Positions 8,834 to 17,786 of a stretch of 64,000 bases of DNA are shown in pieces. Source of the stretch: Vibrio mediterranei. GTDB taxonomy: Bacteria; Pseudomonadota; Gammaproteobacteria; Enterobacterales; Vibrionaceae. The stretch lies in the NCBI RefSeq assembly GCF_900088415.1, contig NZ_FLLQ01000005.1, positions 310,001 to 374,000 on the forward strand, read 5' to 3'. The notes under the pieces are model-generated. The model was given only the letters and a program-made list of their open reading frames with translations, was not told the DNA's origin and searched no databases. Numbering within the stretch: the stretch's first letter is position 1; every line of letters begins with the position of its first letter. Both the position numbers and the translations under genes were made by a program.

Positions 8834-8887
8834 GTGTTAGCCATTGCCTAAAACGAAAAATCGTTACATTGCTACTAATTAATCAAA

Positions 8888-8919
8888 AAAGCCGCAAACA
8901 TATCTATGTTTGCGGCTTT
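8888..8919. terminator. Bidirectional terminator between araC-type gene and symporter
   Basis: A perfect 15-base inverted repeat (AAAGCCGCAAACATA and its complement) has only TC between the arms. An A run on the left and T run on the right let it stop both convergent transcripts. Confidence 0.85.
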
Positions 8920-8955
8920 CTATTTAGTTTGTAGAATAGCGAATTATCTCTATCA

Positions 8956-10713
8956 CTATTTTGCTACACTCACAAATTGAGGCTTGTTAGCTAAGCTTTG
9001 CGAATATATCAATGCGCCAACAGCAACAATAAACAATCCACACACTAAGAAATAATATGAGTGTTCATTTGGTACTAAGAAAAAGGCAGAAATTACACCA
9101 CCAAAAATCAGTGTTAGTCGGCCTAAAATACGGCTCTGCATAATATCTGATTCTTCCATACCCACAGGTGAAACAATTGGCGTCTTTTGATTAATAAAGA
9201 ACTGCTCTACCGCTTGTTTACGTTCTCCAACTGGTGCTTTGTAGAACAAACCTGTACAGAAGAAGAAACCCACCGTGATAACTAAATGCATAAACTGAGT
9301 GATAACTACGCCTAAGTCACCCAACTCTCGACCTGTCAACGATACACCAATTGTCTCAGACACCCATTGTGCATTGAAAACGTTGTTACTGATCAGGCTC
9401 ACTACAAACCCGAAGCAAACTGTCGCCCAACCTGCCCAGTCAGGTACTCGCTTAATGAACATGCCTAAAGTTTGTGGAATCATCATAGGAATGTTCACCA
9501 ACCCTGCAAAAATAATCATCATCGAGAATAAACTGATGCCACGTAATTCATTTAAAAATAGAGCAAAACCAATTACGATTAATCCCATGACACCGGTTGC
9601 AATGCGACTAGCTCTGAGCTCTTCAACTTCAGTCGCATCTTTGTTAATCATCGGCTTATAGATAGATTTCACAAATGATGCGGCAACAAAGTTAATTCTT
9701 GAGTCTAACGTAGACATTGTCGCAGCAAACATTGCTGACACCACTAAACCAACCATCCCAGCAGGAAGTAACATTTGAACAGCAGAAAGATATGCAGCCT
9801 GGTTCGCTTTCCCACCTAATTGCGGATACAAAGAAGTAAGATCGATACCGGCACTTGCAGACCACATTGGAGGTATGAACCACATGATACTACCAAATGC
9901 GAATAGTAATGCTGTAAGGTAGGCTGCTTTGCGAGCTTGAGCGGAGTCCTTAACACACAAGAATCGAACCGATTGACCAATATTATTCATATCGATAACA
10001 CGTTGGATGAAAATCGCGCCAATCCACAACAAGAATATCTCTTGGTAATGAATACCGTTACCCGTCCATAACGTGGTGCCTTGCCAATGGTCAGTAATAT
10101 CCGTGATGCTGTCTACATTGTTCATTACCGCGATAAAAGTCACGACACTGATTGCAACGATCAATAGTGCTTGAAGGAAGTCACTAGATACAACCGCCCA
10201 TGCGCCACCAGTGATGGTCATAAACACGACAGCCGCTCCAGTAATAACAATTGCTAGTTGAATGTTGATGCCAATAACTGCTGAGATAAAGATAGATACC
10301 GCATAAAGCGTGATGGCACCGCCCATAAGACCAGTAATCATATAGATAAAGGTGTAAAAGCGCTCCGTTTTAGCTCCGTAACGTTGACGAATCGCCTCCA
10401 TCGGGGTGATAACATTTAACTGCCTGAATCTGGGTGCAAAAATACGCGCGCACACCAAATAACCAACTATGTTAAATATAAAAATCCAAACGACTGCAAA
10501 GCCATCAATATAAGCTTTACCTGCTGCGCCCGTGAAGGTCCATGCACTAAACGTTGTCATAAACGCACTAGACCCGGCCATCCACCAAACCATCTTACCG
10601 CCCCCACGGAAGTAGTCGCTGGTATTTGCCACTTGCTTTCGGAATACAAACCCGAGTAACACCATAAATAAGAAATAAAAAACTATTGCACTTATATCGT
10701 ATCCTGAAATCAT
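8956..10713 (-). CDS. Sodium:solute symporter (SSS family), YidK-like
   Basis: A 585-residue inner-membrane transporter with about 14 hydrophobic helices. It begins ISGYDISAIVFYFLFMVLLG and contains the SSS landmark FRGGGKMVWWMAGSSAFMTT around residue 45. SSS proteins couple sugar uptake to sodium. I chose the ATG at 10713 because AAGGA lies 7 bases upstream, and because it leaves the gene 10 bases downstream of the GH88 stop; an upstream in-frame start would overlap that gene. Co-transcription with GH88 is very likely. The cargo is presumably the unsaturated, possibly sulfated oligosaccharide used by this locus. Confidence 0.88.
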   Translation of the reverse strand: MISGYDISAIVFYFLFMVLLGFVFRKQVANTSDYFRGGGKMVWWMAGSSAFMTTFSAWTFTGAAGKAYIDGFAVVWIFIFNIVGYLVCARIFAPRFRQLNVITPMEAIRQRYGAKTERFYTFIYMITGLMGGAITLYAVSIFISAVIGINIQLAIVITGAAVVFMTITGGAWAVVSSDFLQALLIVAISVVTFIAVMNNVDSITDITDHWQGTTLWTGNGIHYQEIFLLWIGAIFIQRVIDMNNIGQSVRFLCVKDSAQARKAAYLTALLFAFGSIMWFIPPMWSASAGIDLTSLYPQLGGKANQAAYLSAVQMLLPAGMVGLVVSAMFAATMSTLDSRINFVAASFVKSIYKPMINKDATEVEELRASRIATGVMGLIVIGFALFLNELRGISLFSMMIIFAGLVNIPMMIPQTLGMFIKRVPDWAGWATVCFGFVVSLISNNVFNAQWVSETIGVSLTGRELGDLGVVITQFMHLVITVGFFFCTGLFYKAPVGERKQAVEQFFINQKTPIVSPVGMEESDIMQSRILGRLTLIFGGVISAFFLVPNEHSYYFLVCGLFIVAVGALIYSQSLANKPQFVSVAK

Positions 10714-10723
10714 TATTGTATCC

Positions 10724-11884
10724 TTACCAGAAGTAGCGTTGATGCCCACAAATTCGCATCAGGGCTTCGAGATAATAGTAATCACCATAAGGCAACATAT
10801 TGTTTGCCATATCTTTAGCGACGAAAGAAGCACCTTGAGACAACAAACCATGAGCCGATTCATCTGCTGTTAAATCACATTGTTCAATGAGGCCTTGTAC
10901 TAGGTGCATACCCCATTGCTCATAGAAATCCTTCTCTTGCTCGTCTTCACATAAGCTTGCAATCAAGAGAAACCCTGCTGCAGTTATTGCACCTGCTGAG
11001 CTGTCTTTGTACGGATGCTCATCGGAAGGTAATCGATAATCCCATACAGGAACCGCATCATCTTGCAAATATGGCATGACAAATTGCGCCAGTTTTTTGG
11101 CTAAATCTAAGAAGGATTTATCGCCTGTATATAAATAGGTTTGTGCAAACCCATGAATGGCCCAAGACTGTCCTCTCGCCCAACAAGAATCATCCGCATA
11201 TCCTTGAAAAGTCTCACCTTTGATGGGCTTTTGTGTAAGAGAGTCAAAGTTAAAAGTATGGAAAGTCGAATAGTCATCACGAACAATATGTTTAGCCATC
11301 GTTCTCGAGTGATTGATCGCAGCATCTCGCAATACGTCACTTTTCGTTTGATTGGCGGCCCAGAAAAGTAATGCGGTGTTTTGTAACGAATCAATGATCG
11401 TTTTGCCTTGTGTTTTCTCAGGCCCAAGCACATGAGTTTCATTCCAAGCTACGATATATTGACCTAGTCGACGGTATCGCTGATAGAGACTATGCGCAGC
11501 CTCAATAGCCATTGATTTATACTCTTCATCTTCAGTAAGGACGTATCCAGCCACACAGCTGAGTGAATATTGAAAGCCGAGATCATGGTCATGCCAATTG
11601 GGGTTTACTAAAAGCTCTTTAAAGTACGGTTTGCGCATATGAGCGCTATTTTTGAAGGTACTATCTCCCGTAATTTGATAGCAAAGCCAAAGTTGCCCTG
11701 TCCAAAAAGAGGAAACCCAGTCAGACGGACCGCAGTATTTCCACGTGCCATCTTCATTACCTATCTTGGGATTGTTAATGCCTATTCTGGATATATTACG
11801 CTTCACGGAGGACATTGCTGCTTGCAGCTGTCCATTAAAATCATTTCTTTTATACCTTTGTGTAGGATATGCGTGTTCTATCAT
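10724..11884 (-). CDS. GH88 unsaturated glucuronyl hydrolase
   Basis: A 386-residue (alpha/alpha)6-barrel enzyme of family GH88, which removes the 4,5-unsaturated uronic acid left by polysaccharide lyases. The two expected catalytic aspartates are visible in HDHDLGFQY (Asp101) and TIIDSLQNTALL (Asp165), with GYADDSCWARGQSWA following. No signal peptide is present, so it is cytoplasmic. I chose the ATG at 11884 because of GGAAAGAG just upstream and because the length then matches family members (about 377-390). Earlier in-frame ATGs at 11917 and 11962 lack ribosome sites. It is first in an operon with the symporter and divergent from the porin. Substrate class (glycosaminoglycan or algal uronate) is undetermined. 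Confidence 0.88.
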   Translation of the reverse strand: MIEHAYPTQRYKRNDFNGQLQAAMSSVKRNISRIGINNPKIGNEDGTWKYCGPSDWVSSFWTGQLWLCYQITGDSTFKNSAHMRKPYFKELLVNPNWHDHDLGFQYSLSCVAGYVLTEDEEYKSMAIEAAHSLYQRYRRLGQYIVAWNETHVLGPEKTQGKTIIDSLQNTALLFWAANQTKSDVLRDAAINHSRTMAKHIVRDDYSTFHTFNFDSLTQKPIKGETFQGYADDSCWARGQSWAIHGFAQTYLYTGDKSFLDLAKKLAQFVMPYLQDDAVPVWDYRLPSDEHPYKDSSAGAITAAGFLLIASLCEDEQEKDFYEQWGMHLVQGLIEQCDLTADESAHGLLSQGASFVAKDMANNMLPYGDYYYLEALMRICGHQRYFW

Positions 11885-12035
11885 TGCCACTCTTTCCAGG
11901 TTGCTTGTTTTATTCATAGAATTGATATTTACAGCCAGTGTATTAAGAGTGGTAATGAACATTCAATGTTAAAAACAATCTAAAAATGAAAAAAAAGAAA
12001 CTACTTCGGTAATTTTCCTTATTTGGTTTTTATTT

Positions 12036-12051
12036 TGTGAAAAACGTCACA
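12036..12051. promoter_or_regulatory. CRP (cAMP receptor protein) site in the GH88/porin divergent promoter
   Basis: TGTGA-AAAACG-TCACA fits the CRP consensus exactly (TGTGA-N6-TCACA). It lies 150-175 bases from both starts in the shared intergenic region, as expected for catabolite control of a sugar-use locus. Confidence 0.7.
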
Positions 12052-12210
12052 AAGCCATTAATTGAGAGAGATCACGCTTATAAAACAATATCACCAATAG
12101 TTTCGTTTTATTCATTCTTCATTAAATTTCTTCATTCTAATAAAAAAAACAATCCCTTAATTTCTAAAAAAGACATCTTTATCAACAAAAAATAAAACAA
12201 GGGAATTACC

Positions 12211-13461
12211 GTGAAGTATTTGAAGATTAACACCCCACTTTTGGTGTCCTCACTCACACTTATATTCAGCCACAATAGCTTGGCCCAAGACGTAGACTTT
12301 TCTAGTTACTTTCGCGCAGGTGCAGGATCCAGCTCTAGCAGTGGTGCAATGGTTTCATATAACAAACAGAAAGTTGGGCGTTTAGGTAACGAGGATGATA
12401 TTTACCTTGGTCTCGGCCTTGGCACGCAGTTAATGAAGACCGAGCAGCACGATGTGTATTTCCAAACTCGTATGGTCTACAAATCTGATGGTGCAAATGA
12501 CTGGGAATCAATTAACGACTCGGACACTGACATTATGTTTAAAGAGGTCAATGTCGCAGTTAAAGGACTCATTACGGCGTTGCCCGATACCACCGTATGG
12601 GCTGGTAAACGCTACAACCAACGCCACGACAACCATATTATCGACACTTATTACTGGAACGTTTCTGGTACGGGCGGCGGCATTGATTATATCCCCTTGG
12701 GGGATGGATTATTGTCTGTTTCTGCTATTCGTTCTGACCGTAAAAGCCAAAATTTCGATGATCCAGGTACCGTCAACAACAAACTGAACGTCAACATTCT
12801 TGATGCTCGTTATAAAGGTATCAATCTTTGGGATATGGCCGAGCTCGAAGTTGGCCTTGATTATGGCATGCCAAACGAATCTGACGAATTCACTTTACAG
12901 ACCCAGAACGGTTTGATGGCCACAGGCTTGATGACCAGTGGAGGTAAATGGGGGAAAAACAATACGGTATTCCAATACGGTACTAATGGCTTTTCCAAAG
13001 CACTATTCAACGATCACGCCGGTAAAAACTACTATGCTGAAGTTCAAAAAGACGCATCGGCTTATCGTGTCATGAACTACGGTCTGCTAAACATTAGCGA
13101 CAGTGTCGTCATTGCCCACTCACTCTACTACACCTCTTCTATCAATGATATTGAGCGAGACCAAACCACAACTCAAAAGACGTTCTCCGCTGTTGCTCGC
13201 CCAGAATACCGTTGGGATGATTTTAACAAAACCATAATGGAAATTGGTTATTTCGATGCAACAACCGCGCAAGGTGAAGACCAAGCAGGTAGTAAAATTA
13301 CCTTAGCTCAAGCTTGGGCACCGTCTAAGAGCTTTTGGGCTCGCCCTGAGCTTCGTGTGTTCGCCACTTACTTCCACGACTATGAGAACCAAAATGCCTT
13401 TGGCACTGGTAATGACACTGAGTTCCAAGTCGGCATCCAGGTTGAAGGATGGTTTAAATAA
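12211..13461 (+). CDS. LamB/maltoporin-family outer-membrane sugar porin
   Basis: A 416-residue porin with a signal peptide (cleavage near SLAQ-DVDFSSY). It has clear maltoporin landmarks: DVDFSSYFRAGAG at the mature N-terminus, GRLGNEDDIYLGLGLG, TTVWAGKRYNQRHD, IIDTYYWNVSGTGGGIDYI and WARPELRVFATYF. LamB proteins are trimeric 18-stranded barrels for oligosaccharides. The C-terminus ends in WFK rather than a terminal aromatic. The start is a GTG at 12211 with AAGGG 6 bases upstream; no better ATG exists. It heads a unit with the sulfatase maturase and the beta-helix lipoprotein and shares a CRP-containing promoter region with GH88. Confidence 0.9.
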   Translation: MKYLKINTPLLVSSLTLIFSHNSLAQDVDFSSYFRAGAGSSSSSGAMVSYNKQKVGRLGNEDDIYLGLGLGTQLMKTEQHDVYFQTRMVYKSDGANDWESINDSDTDIMFKEVNVAVKGLITALPDTTVWAGKRYNQRHDNHIIDTYYWNVSGTGGGIDYIPLGDGLLSVSAIRSDRKSQNFDDPGTVNNKLNVNILDARYKGINLWDMAELEVGLDYGMPNESDEFTLQTQNGLMATGLMTSGGKWGKNNTVFQYGTNGFSKALFNDHAGKNYYAEVQKDASAYRVMNYGLLNISDSVVIAHSLYYTSSINDIERDQTTTQKTFSAVARPEYRWDDFNKTIMEIGYFDATTAQGEDQAGSKITLAQAWAPSKSFWARPELRVFATYFHDYENQNAFGTGNDTEFQVGIQVEGWFK

Positions 13462-13466
13462 CCTTC

Positions 13467-13492
13467 AGCGCCAGCTGTTACGAGCTGGCGCT
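13467..13492 (+). other. Stable intercistronic hairpin after the porin gene
   Basis: Perfect 10-base arms (AGCGCCAGCT/AGCTGGCGCT) with a 6-base loop start 6 bases after the porin stop. There is no U tract. It may protect the 3' end of abundant porin mRNA while letting some transcription reach the maturase gene. Confidence 0.5.
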
Positions 13493-13529
13493 ATCCACAT
13501 TGCTATTTATAGACGTTAGAGGCTACTTC

Positions 13530-14681
13530 ATGCAATCTCCCCATTCTTTTCACGTTATGGCCAAACCAACCGGCTCACTGTGCAATATTCAATGTGATTA
13601 CTGTTATTTCTTGGATAGAGAAAAAGAACTCAAGCAGCCGTCTTCGAAACTGATGTCTGATGAAACATTGGAGCGTTATATCCAGTCTTACATAGAAGCG
13701 CAGCCAAATGATCACGTGGTATTTAGTTGGCAAGGTGGAGAGCCGACATTGTTGGGGTTAGCCTATTTCGAAAAAATAATCACATTGCAAAAGCGCCATA
13801 ATCCTTTAGGAAAAACCATCCATAACGACTTACAAACAAACGGAATCCTACTCAATAAGCAGTGGTGCAAATTCCTTAAAACTCATCGTTTTTTTGTCGG
13901 GTTAAGTATTGATGGCCCAAGGTTTATTCATGACTACTACCGTCACAGTCGAGGTGGGCGCCCAACTTTGGAAAAAGTAAAAACAGCCGCTCAGTTATTG
14001 CATAAGTACAACATTCCTTTTGCTACACTCACATGTGTCACAAGTCACAGCGCCTGCCATGCCATAGATATTTATCAATTTCTTCGTGATGAGATTAAGT
14101 CGCGACAAATGCAGTTCATCCCTATAGTTGACCCAGAAGAAATCGAACAAAGCCGTCAATATATCATCACAACAAAACCAACCTACTCTATCACTCCATC
14201 ATCTTGGGGCACTTTTATGAAAGAGATATTTGATGAGTGGTACAGTCGAGATGTTGGTCGTATTTATGTGCCATTTTTTGAGGATTGCATGGCTGTTTTG
14301 CTCGGACAACCTAGCTCTTCTTGTATTACAAGTGAAGAGTGTGGCCGAGCGTTGGCTATCATGCAAGATGGTTCGGTGTATAGCTGCGATCATTACATCC
14401 AAACCAAACACCAACTTGGCAGTATCAAGCAGCTTTCTCTGGCAGAGATGGCAAGCTCAGCGCGCCAAATAGAGTTCGGAAAATCCAAGAAAAGCACTCT
14501 CCCACCAGCTTGCAAACAATGTCCATACCTTCGTTATTGCAATGGCGGCTGCCCGAAAGATCGCATTGCACCTTCACAAGATGAATCTCCACAAAACTAC
14601 CTTTGCTCCGGTTTGCATGCTTTCTACAACCATGCCATTCCACAACTAAAACAGCTGGCGACAAAGCTGTATAACCATTAA
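13530..14681 (+). CDS. Anaerobic sulfatase-maturating enzyme (radical SAM, anSME)
   Basis: A 383-residue radical-SAM enzyme that converts the active-site Cys of a sulfatase into formylglycine without oxygen. The SAM cluster motif is C18-x3-C22-x2-C25 within GSLCNIQCDYCYF. Later cysteines in SCITSEECG, SVYSCDHY and CKQCPYLRYCNGGCPKD fit the SPASM auxiliary clusters. The ATG at 13530 has AGAGG 8 bases upstream; an earlier in-frame ATG at 13500 has no site. It lies between the porin and beta-helix genes and should act on the sulfatase at 6313. E. coli has a short homologue, yidF, beside its yid sulfatase; here the enzyme is full length. Confidence 0.92.
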   Translation: MQSPHSFHVMAKPTGSLCNIQCDYCYFLDREKELKQPSSKLMSDETLERYIQSYIEAQPNDHVVFSWQGGEPTLLGLAYFEKIITLQKRHNPLGKTIHNDLQTNGILLNKQWCKFLKTHRFFVGLSIDGPRFIHDYYRHSRGGRPTLEKVKTAAQLLHKYNIPFATLTCVTSHSACHAIDIYQFLRDEIKSRQMQFIPIVDPEEIEQSRQYIITTKPTYSITPSSWGTFMKEIFDEWYSRDVGRIYVPFFEDCMAVLLGQPSSSCITSEECGRALAIMQDGSVYSCDHYIQTKHQLGSIKQLSLAEMASSARQIEFGKSKKSTLPPACKQCPYLRYCNGGCPKDRIAPSQDESPQNYLCSGLHAFYNHAIPQLKQLATKLYNH

Positions 14682-14693
14682 TAAGGGATCATT

Positions 14694-16430
14694 ATGAAAC
14701 AAAAGGTTATCTTACTTTCTTCAATGTTATTACTCGCTGCATGTAAGGATTTAAACAGTCCATATTGGATTGATTTTGTTGCTAGTCGGGATAACGATAC
14801 TGGTTTACTAGACACATCAAACACTCTGGCTCCAGAGCGTGTTTTGAATGACTACTCGTATGCTGGGTACTTACGAAGTGATACTCCTCTTCCCACGCAA
14901 ACACCAACGCTTAGTAATTCAATCTACAAGGTGACAAACGTTCAAAATTACGGTGCAAACCCTAATGACGGAGTGAGTGATAAGCAAGCCATAAAAAACG
15001 CCATCGCGGCTATCAAAGAAAGTCGTCAACTTGCAGCAGGTTCATCCGAAACCATCGACGTTCTCTATTTCCCTAGCGGTACTTACATTATTAATGATGC
15101 TACTGATGATGCGTCAATTGATCCGGAGATTCTTGATGACATCAAGAATAAACAACCTATTTTTATCGACCTTGATCGGATCGTCATTTTGGGAGACGGT
15201 GTAGGTATAACGACCCTAAAAATGGAAACTAACCTAAAGCCAGAGAATCCATCGAAAAAATGGACCACTCCTCATATGCTTCAAGTGGGAGCACGCAGCT
15301 CAGATATCTATAGCAGCGCTGACGTAGTGCTCACATCCACTATCCCAGGCGGTTCAACCAACTCACTTACCGTAGATAATGCACAAGACTTTATGGTAGG
15401 AGATAGTGTTGAGCTAAAGAGTCTCATAAAGCGCAGTAATGCGATTGAAAGTGCTATTAGTCCATACCTTATAGAGTACAAAGCTTCTTCTCCTGCTACA
15501 CCAGTATGGAGTAACCTGCTAAAAGGCTTAGACAAACGCGAGAAACACACAATTCGCAACATTGACGGAAATACACTTCACTTTTGGACACCTGTAGCAC
15601 ACTCTCTCAAGCCCCAAGATAGCTGGCAAGTTAACAAAATTACTTCGTATTCCAACATAGGTATCGAGAATCTGACTATCTCCGGTAATTGGCAAGATAA
15701 TTTTGTACACCATCATGATGCACTTCATGACAGTGGCTACAGTCTTTTATCATTACGACAAGCTCACGATAGTTGGATTCGGAATGTAGAGCTCCGAGAT
15801 TTCAACCAAGGTGGAGTACTCTGGAACACGTATAATGTGACAGCTAATAACATCACCCTATCTGGCACACCAGGGCATTTAGCCTTCACGATTATGTATG
15901 GCAACAATAATCTCATTGACGGAATGACGGATAACTCAAACGCTTGGCACGCTCCTGGCGTTTCAAAGTATTCGATTTCCAATGTTTATAAAGACAGTCA
16001 TTATGGACCGAACTCTTCAATCGACTTGCACGGCGAACAGTCCATGCATAATCTATTCGATAACATGAATGGAGGCTGGATATATGGACGTTGGGGAGCA
16101 AGTTCAGGCAACCAGCCTAATCACCTTCATGGCCTAACGTTTTGGAATCCTGTTAATACCGCACAAGACAGTGCAGACTTTATGTTCATGAAAGACGACG
16201 GCATTTATGGCCGCATTATAATGCCTTATATTATTGGAATGACAGGTAATGAATTTTCTGTCGCACCTAGATCAAAGTACATCAACACCATGATCGAGAA
16301 AGGCACAGCAGCATACACTGATGTTCCCGAAGATACGGAAAAGCAAGCCTACATCGAATCACTAGGTACGGCAGTTAAACCCACATCACTTTTCGAAGCA
16401 CAATGGCAACTGCGTCATAAGCAGCCATAA
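14694..16430 (+). CDS. Beta-helix lipoprotein, putative polysaccharide lyase or glycan-binding enzyme
   Basis: A 578-residue lipoprotein. The lipobox is LLAAC with Cys17, and Lys follows, so sorting to the outer membrane is expected. From about residue 80 it reads like a pectate-lyase-type right-handed beta-helix: VQNYGANPNDGVSDKQAIKN and VLYFPSGTYIINDAT at the N-cap, then repeated short strands (IGIENLTISG, SWIRNVELRD, NNITLSG, NNLIDGMTDN). The domain resembles DUF4955-type proteins found in polysaccharide-use loci, but no catalytic family can be assigned by eye. It starts 12 bases after the maturase stop. Because the locus encodes GH88, an unsaturated-product-forming lyase is needed, and this is the best candidate in the window. 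Confidence 0.65.
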   Translation: MKQKVILLSSMLLLAACKDLNSPYWIDFVASRDNDTGLLDTSNTLAPERVLNDYSYAGYLRSDTPLPTQTPTLSNSIYKVTNVQNYGANPNDGVSDKQAIKNAIAAIKESRQLAAGSSETIDVLYFPSGTYIINDATDDASIDPEILDDIKNKQPIFIDLDRIVILGDGVGITTLKMETNLKPENPSKKWTTPHMLQVGARSSDIYSSADVVLTSTIPGGSTNSLTVDNAQDFMVGDSVELKSLIKRSNAIESAISPYLIEYKASSPATPVWSNLLKGLDKREKHTIRNIDGNTLHFWTPVAHSLKPQDSWQVNKITSYSNIGIENLTISGNWQDNFVHHHDALHDSGYSLLSLRQAHDSWIRNVELRDFNQGGVLWNTYNVTANNITLSGTPGHLAFTIMYGNNNLIDGMTDNSNAWHAPGVSKYSISNVYKDSHYGPNSSIDLHGEQSMHNLFDNMNGGWIYGRWGASSGNQPNHLHGLTFWNPVNTAQDSADFMFMKDDGIYGRIIMPYIIGMTGNEFSVAPRSKYINTMIEKGTAAYTDVPEDTEKQAYIESLGTAVKPTSLFEAQWQLRHKQP

Positions 16431-16454
16431 GGTTTTGCGAGCAAAACACGGGAA

Positions 16455-16485
16455 GAGGCCACTAGACTGTTGGCCTCATTTTATT
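16455..16485 (+). terminator. Terminator of the porin/maturase/lipoprotein unit
   Basis: GAGGCCA/TGGCCTC arms with a 9-base loop are followed by ATTTTATT. It begins 25 bases after the lipoprotein stop. Confidence 0.6.
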
Positions 16486-16488
16486 GAA

Positions 16489-16875
16489 CTAGAAATACAC
16501 CCTAAAACCCGCTCTGGCCTCCAGCTCTATATCAAATTGATCCAAATAGATCGCTGGGGTCACGTCTACATAAAACCCCACAGGCTTCACTCTAAATTCC
16601 GCTCCGATTCCCGGTGTAAAGGCGATATAACGACTATTGCGATTCACATAGTGCCCACCTGCGAAAAAATAAATCGGCGTATTCTGTATGCCAAAAACTT
16701 TGTTGACACCAAAGCCCATTTTATCGTCGAGGCTGACGTTAAAACGTAAATCATTGTGTTTAACATCAAGTCCCCAATAAGGGTCGCCAACGAATAAGCC
16801 AATACCGGTGTCTGCTTTAGCCATTGATACCGAAAATAGTGCAATGACTAGGAGTAGTCTGATACGTTTTTTCAT
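16489..16875 (-). CDS. Small outer-membrane barrel protein
   Basis: A 128-residue exported protein. The signal peptide ends around SMAKA-DTGIG, and the mature part is rich in alternating beta-strands and ends in FRVYF, an outer-membrane insertion signal. The start was set to the ATG at 16875 because GGAACAG lies just upstream and the signal peptide begins there. It converges on the lipoprotein gene. No specific function is recognised. Confidence 0.7.
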   Translation of the reverse strand: MKKRIRLLLVIALFSVSMAKADTGIGLFVGDPYWGLDVKHNDLRFNVSLDDKMGFGVNKVFGIQNTPIYFFAGGHYVNRNSRYIAFTPGIGAEFRVKPVGFYVDVTPAIYLDQFDIELEARAGFRVYF

Positions 16876-17070
16876 TACTGTTCCACTGCTTGTAAAAGCC
16901 GCCAAAGTAAGTCAGTAATTTCAATATATTGTTAGCGGTCTATGGGCTTGACCTATGTTTCACAGTGCTGAATAACACTTGAGCAGAATTGACGCAGGCG
17001 TAACGCGGTGGAAATAGTTGCTCACATTTAGAATGTAAAACAAGAAAGTAGAAGGTAGGATGCAACGAAA

Positions 17071-17095
17071 AACGACCGCCATAGGACGGTCGTTT
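17071..17095 (-). terminator. Terminator after the nitroreductase gene
   Basis: AACGACCG/CGGTCGTT arms are followed in the minus transcript by a U-rich run. It sits 18 bases after the nitroreductase stop. Confidence 0.75.
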
Positions 17096-17112
17096 GGAAA
17101 CACTACATTATC

Positions 17113-17772
17113 TTAAAGTACCGTGATGATGTCTTCTTGGGCTAAGCGCGCCTTTGGTAAGCCGTAGTTGTAGTCTTCGCCATCTTTGTGGTAACCAAGA
17201 GCTAAAGCAAAGTCGCATACATAACCGCCCAATTCATCTTTAAAGGTATCACCGATCAACGCGGAATCGACACCTTCCATCGGAGTAGACGCAATCCCCA
17301 TACGCGCTAGAGTGTGTAAAAGGTTGCCAAGTGCAATATACGTTTGTGCTTTGGTCCACTGGCCGTTGTAACCATTTTCATCGGTATTCAGCTCCGCAAA
17401 GCCAAACGCGCCATTCAACATTTGGTCAAACATTTCTGCAGGCAGGTGACCGGAAGTAACCTCTACATCCACCACTTTCTTATAGTCGTCTTTGGTGAAA
17501 TGTGGATTATGGGCAAACAAAATCGTATGTGACGCTTCTTTGGCATGCGGTTGATTGAACTGATGCATGTTGGCAAAGGTATCGTGAAAGCGCTGCTTAG
17601 CTTCATCACTTTCAATCACAATAAACTTCCAAGGCTGTGAGTTAATTGAAGATGCAGAAAGGCGAATCGCTTCTTTAATGACTTCCATATCTTCCGCAGA
17701 AATACGTTTAGCTGCGTCGTATTTTTTAGCTGTATAGCGGTTGTTTAGGTCTTTTATAATTTGATGAGTCAC
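17113..17772 (-). CDS. NfsB-like NAD(P)H-dependent nitroreductase
   Basis: A 219-residue flavoprotein of the oxygen-insensitive nitroreductase family (E. coli NfsB is 217 residues). Landmarks are NNRYTAKKYDAAKRIS, LSASSINSQPWKFIVIES (FMN-binding) and GIASTPMEGVDSALI. It should be a cytoplasmic FMN homodimer reducing nitroaromatics, quinones or similar acceptors. An AGAGAG site precedes the ATG. Possibly linked to the electrophile-stress genes nearby (TetR, emrAB), but no shared operator is visible upstream of it. Confidence 0.88.
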   Translation of the reverse strand: MTHQIIKDLNNRYTAKKYDAAKRISAEDMEVIKEAIRLSASSINSQPWKFIVIESDEAKQRFHDTFANMHQFNQPHAKEASHTILFAHNPHFTKDDYKKVVDVEVTSGHLPAEMFDQMLNGAFGFAELNTDENGYNGQWTKAQTYIALGNLLHTLARMGIASTPMEGVDSALIGDTFKDELGGYVCDFALALGYHKDGEDYNYGLPKARLAQEDIITVL

Positions 17773-17786
17773 TGTGCTCTCTCCAC

